A DNA stretch of 64,000 bases from Candidatus Dechloromonas phosphorivorans (GTDB lineage: Bacteria; Pseudomonadota; Gammaproteobacteria; Burkholderiales; Rhodocyclaceae): assembly GCA_016714975.1 (NCBI GenBank), contig JADKBR010000001.1, positions 1-64,000 on the forward strand, in the 5' to 3' direction. Shown here piece after piece: positions 61,988 to 64,000 of the stretch (the first letter of the stretch is position 1; every line of letters starts with the position of its first letter). The position numbers and the translations under genes were made by a program. The notes beneath the pieces are model-generated. The model was given only the letters and a program-made list of their open reading frames with translations. It had not been told where the DNA came from and did no database searches.

Positions 61988-62999
61988 ATAGCGTCTGTAG
62001 GAAACGCATGAGTGAATCCTGCGCCTGATACCGACGTATCTGTATGTCGGGTGGCTCCAGTCGGGCGAGCGCCTTCTCCTTCATTGCGAGATCGGCTTCG
62101 ACGTAGCGATGGGTGGTCGTCGCGCTCTCGTGCCCGAGCCATAGTGCGATCACGTTGAAGGGGACGCCCGACTGCAGCAGGTGCATTGCCGTGGTGTGGC
62201 GCAGTACGTGCGGCGAGACCCGCTTCTTGAGGAGACTGGGTTCTTGAACGGCCGCGCGAGCAACAGCGAGATTCAGACGCTGAGCGACGTTGGATCGGGA
62301 CATTGCTCGCCCATCACGGTTGGGCAGCAGGGCGGCCTCGCCGCGAAGCATCGGGTTCAGCCGCAGCCAGGCGCGAATCTCCACGACAGTACAAGCCCAC
62401 AACGGCACCGACCGCAGCTTGCGCCCCTTGCCGTGCAGATGGACGCAGGCGGCGCCATCGAGGACGACGTCGACCACGCGCACACCAATGATCTCGGAGA
62501 CCCGCGCGCCGGTGTTGTAGAGCATGGCCAACAGCAGATGGTCTCGCTGCGAAGACCAGCTTTCGCCGGGCTGCCCCAGCACCGCGACCATCTCCTTCCG
62601 CGTGAGGTAGCCCAACATCGGCCGCTCGAAGCGTTTCATTGGAACCCCCAGGGCACGCTCGACCGCATGCAGCGAGGCCACGTCGCGCCGGCCGGCGAAT
62701 TTCATGAACGCACGCAGCGCGGTCAGTCTCAGGTTGCGGCTGCGAACCCCGTTATGCCGCTCCTGCTCCAGGTGATCCAGGAACGCCAGGATCAGTTCGG
62801 GCCGGATGTCGATCAACTGCAGGCTGGTCGGCGTCTTGCCCAGCTTGTGGCTGGCGAACTCCAGGAACAACATTAAGGCGTCGCGGTAGCAGGCGACCGT
62901 GCGCGGGCTGACCGCCCGCTGCGCGACCAGATGCTCGGTGAAGAATTGTTGCACCAGCGCGGCGAACGACGGCGGATTGGGTGCGGTGGCGTTACGCAT
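61986..62999 (-). CDS. Tyrosine recombinase/integrase (last of a tandem set)
   Basis: 337-residue phage-integrase family recombinase. N-terminal SAM-like core-binding domain (FFTEHLVAQRAVSPRTVACY), catalytic domain with the first Arg in YNTGARVSEIIGV, the Lys in HGKGRKLRSVPLW, the H-x-x-R box in SPHVLRHTTAMHLL, the His of WLGHESATTTHRY and the nucleophile Tyr within HRYVEAD. All catalytic residues are present. The start overlaps the stop of the preceding recombinase by 8 bp. Tandem overlapping recombinases of different subclasses characterise Recombinase-In-Trio elements. Confidence 0.92.
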   Translation of the reverse strand: MRNATAPNPPSFAALVQQFFTEHLVAQRAVSPRTVACYRDALMLFLEFASHKLGKTPTSLQLIDIRPELILAFLDHLEQERHNGVRSRNLRLTALRAFMKFAGRRDVASLHAVERALGVPMKRFERPMLGYLTRKEMVAVLGQPGESWSSQRDHLLLAMLYNTGARVSEIIGVRVVDVVLDGAACVHLHGKGRKLRSVPLWACTVVEIRAWLRLNPMLRGEAALLPNRDGRAMSRSNVAQRLNLAVARAAVQEPSLLKKRVSPHVLRHTTAMHLLQSGVPFNVIALWLGHESATTTHRYVEADLAMKEKALARLEPPDIQIRRYQAQDSLMRFLQTL

Positions 63000-63969
63000 G
63001 GCGCACCTCCGACAGTGACATGAACGTCTCGAATCGCCCTGCGGCCAGCGCCATCAACTCCGGCACCGCCGAGAGATACCAGTAAGTGTTGGTTACCATC
63101 GCGTGTCCGACGTAGGTCGACAGCGATAGCATCGCTTGATCGACGTCCACCCCCTGTGCCTGCCATAGCACGATGCGGCGCACGACGAAGGTGTGCCTCA
63201 GGTCGTGGATGCGCGGTGCATGGTGAGCACCGCGGTTGAGCCAGCCCATCCGTTCGCGCAACTCAATGAAGACGCGATGCACTTGCCGGTCGCCCAGGGG
63301 CATTCCCCGCCGACGACCTCGCGTGCCGACGAAGAAGGGGGCCTCGTCCTGTGCGGATACGCCGGCCAGATCACGCCGCCCGCGATAGAGGCGCAGGGCT
63401 TCCACGGTGCTGGGATGCAGGGGAACCTGACGCGATTTGCCGAACTTGGCCAAGTGAATGGTGAGCATTCCCTGCTTGAGGTCGACGTCGGCGTTGGTCA
63501 GCGCCAGCGCCTCGGAAATCCGCATCCCGGTACTGGCAAGCAGGCCGAACAACGTCTCGTAGACGATGCCGCGCAGACTAGGCGCAGGCCCAAGCTGCCG
63601 CGCAGCGGCCAGCAGGTCGATGATCTCCTGCTCACTGTAAATATGTGGCGCCTGCCGATCAGGTAGACGACCGAAGATGGCATCGGCGGGAACCTCGCAT
63701 CCCGGCTCGAACTGGAGTAGCCAACGCATGAAGGAACGCAGCAACTTCAGCCGACGTGCCCAAGTTCGGGGATCACTGCTGGCGTGGCTGTCGGAGCGCG
63801 CCCAGTCAGCCATGACTTCAACGGTGATCGGGCCAACATGGCCGACGGCGTGGACATGGCGGGCGAAGCTGCGCAGGGCATAAGCCTGGGTGCGTGCGGA
63901 GAAGCCCAGACGGTGACGTTCATCCAGATAACGCTCGACCAGCGCTTGCAGGGTGGTGTCCGGGTTCAT
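62992..63969 (-). CDS. Tyrosine recombinase/integrase (middle of a tandem set)
   Basis: 325-residue recombinase from ATG 63969 (MNPDTTLQALVERYLDERHR). N-terminal binding domain, then catalytic Arg in LASTGMRISEALALTN, Lys in LAKFGKSRQVPLH, the HxxR box in PRIHDLRHTFVVRRIV, the His of YVGHAMVTNTYWY and a Tyr in TNTYWYLSAV. It differs clearly from the following recombinase, as expected for a mixed trio. The ATG overlaps a TGA of an upstream frame ending ALPWPGSAA (ATGA), which points to a third gene beyond the window edge. Confidence 0.92.
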   Translation of the reverse strand: MNPDTTLQALVERYLDERHRLGFSARTQAYALRSFARHVHAVGHVGPITVEVMADWARSDSHASSDPRTWARRLKLLRSFMRWLLQFEPGCEVPADAIFGRLPDRQAPHIYSEQEIIDLLAAARQLGPAPSLRGIVYETLFGLLASTGMRISEALALTNADVDLKQGMLTIHLAKFGKSRQVPLHPSTVEALRLYRGRRDLAGVSAQDEAPFFVGTRGRRRGMPLGDRQVHRVFIELRERMGWLNRGAHHAPRIHDLRHTFVVRRIVLWQAQGVDVDQAMLSLSTYVGHAMVTNTYWYLSAVPELMALAAGRFETFMSLSEVRHA

Positions 63970-64000
63970 GCTGCGCTCCCCGGCCACGGCAGGGCGACCG
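63968..64000 (-). CDS. C-terminal end of an upstream gene, probably a third tyrosine recombinase
   Basis: Only the last codons are in the window: the minus-strand frame reads VALPWPGSAA then TGA, and the TGA overlaps the ATG of the next recombinase. The overlap matches the tight packing of the other two recombinases. Identity as a recombinase is inferred from the arrangement only. Confidence 0.4.

Overview
The window is high-GC bacterial chromosome that reads as a betaproteobacterium. Gene order dapA-bamC-MBL hydrolase, the alkA-type glycosylase/accA/tilS group and a NarXL/NtrC/ANTAR-controlled nitrate uptake locus fit Rhodocyclales (Accumulibacter/Dechloromonas-like) best, but that assignment is inference from content only.

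Layout. (1) 1-8 kb: two tandem CNNM/CorC membrane proteins, a universal stress protein and a Na+/phosphate cotransporter, a rearrangement scar holding two truncated genes, an AbrB-Doc toxin-antitoxin pair translationally coupled to mtnA, and a class II aldolase. (2) 8-27 kb: a block rich in monovalent-cation genes: DUF3124 plus an RCK-type K+ channel, a KdpDE-like two-component system in an operon with the K+ importer kup, an NhaD Na+/H+ antiporter, a CPA2 antiporter, and trkA-trkH. An MFS carrier, ferredoxin-NADP reductase and an RND efflux pair sit among them. (3) 26.7-40.8 kb: housekeeping: tRNA-Ser(UGA), a Bax-inhibitor-1 protein, rlmD, bamC, dapA, tilS, accA (frameshifted by one base), a HhH-GPD glycosylase, MBL hydrolases, uup, tRNA-Arg(CCU). 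(4) 40.9-52.2 kb, all on the minus strand: nitrate sensing and uptake. A nitrate/nitrite MFS porter, a PP2C-Ser/Thr kinase fusion, an MFS carrier, CbiX and an ANTAR regulator (NasT) form one likely operon. nrtABD form a second, and narXL follow. The nrtA leader can be read almost completely: an NtrC enhancer, a sigma-54 promoter, two A1/G4 hexaloop hairpins (the ANTAR target) and an overlapping intrinsic terminator. No nitrate or nitrite reductase gene lies in the window.

(5) 52.4-64 kb: an accessory region made of insertion sequences: a degenerate IS630-like element, a degenerate IS1182-like element, an intact IS30-like element, and an IS256-like transposase split by an IS1595-like element with a clean 8-bp target duplication. 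An RloA/RloB (AbiL-like) defence pair lies between them. The window ends in two (probably three) overlapping tyrosine recombinases that look like a Recombinase-In-Trio element with a palindromic end. The IS630-like insertion falls between the sigma-54 promoter of the nitrate porter and its probable NtrC sites. The most informative signals are this nitrogen-control DNA and RNA architecture, the KdpDE-like/kup coupling, the defence pair and the recombinase trio.
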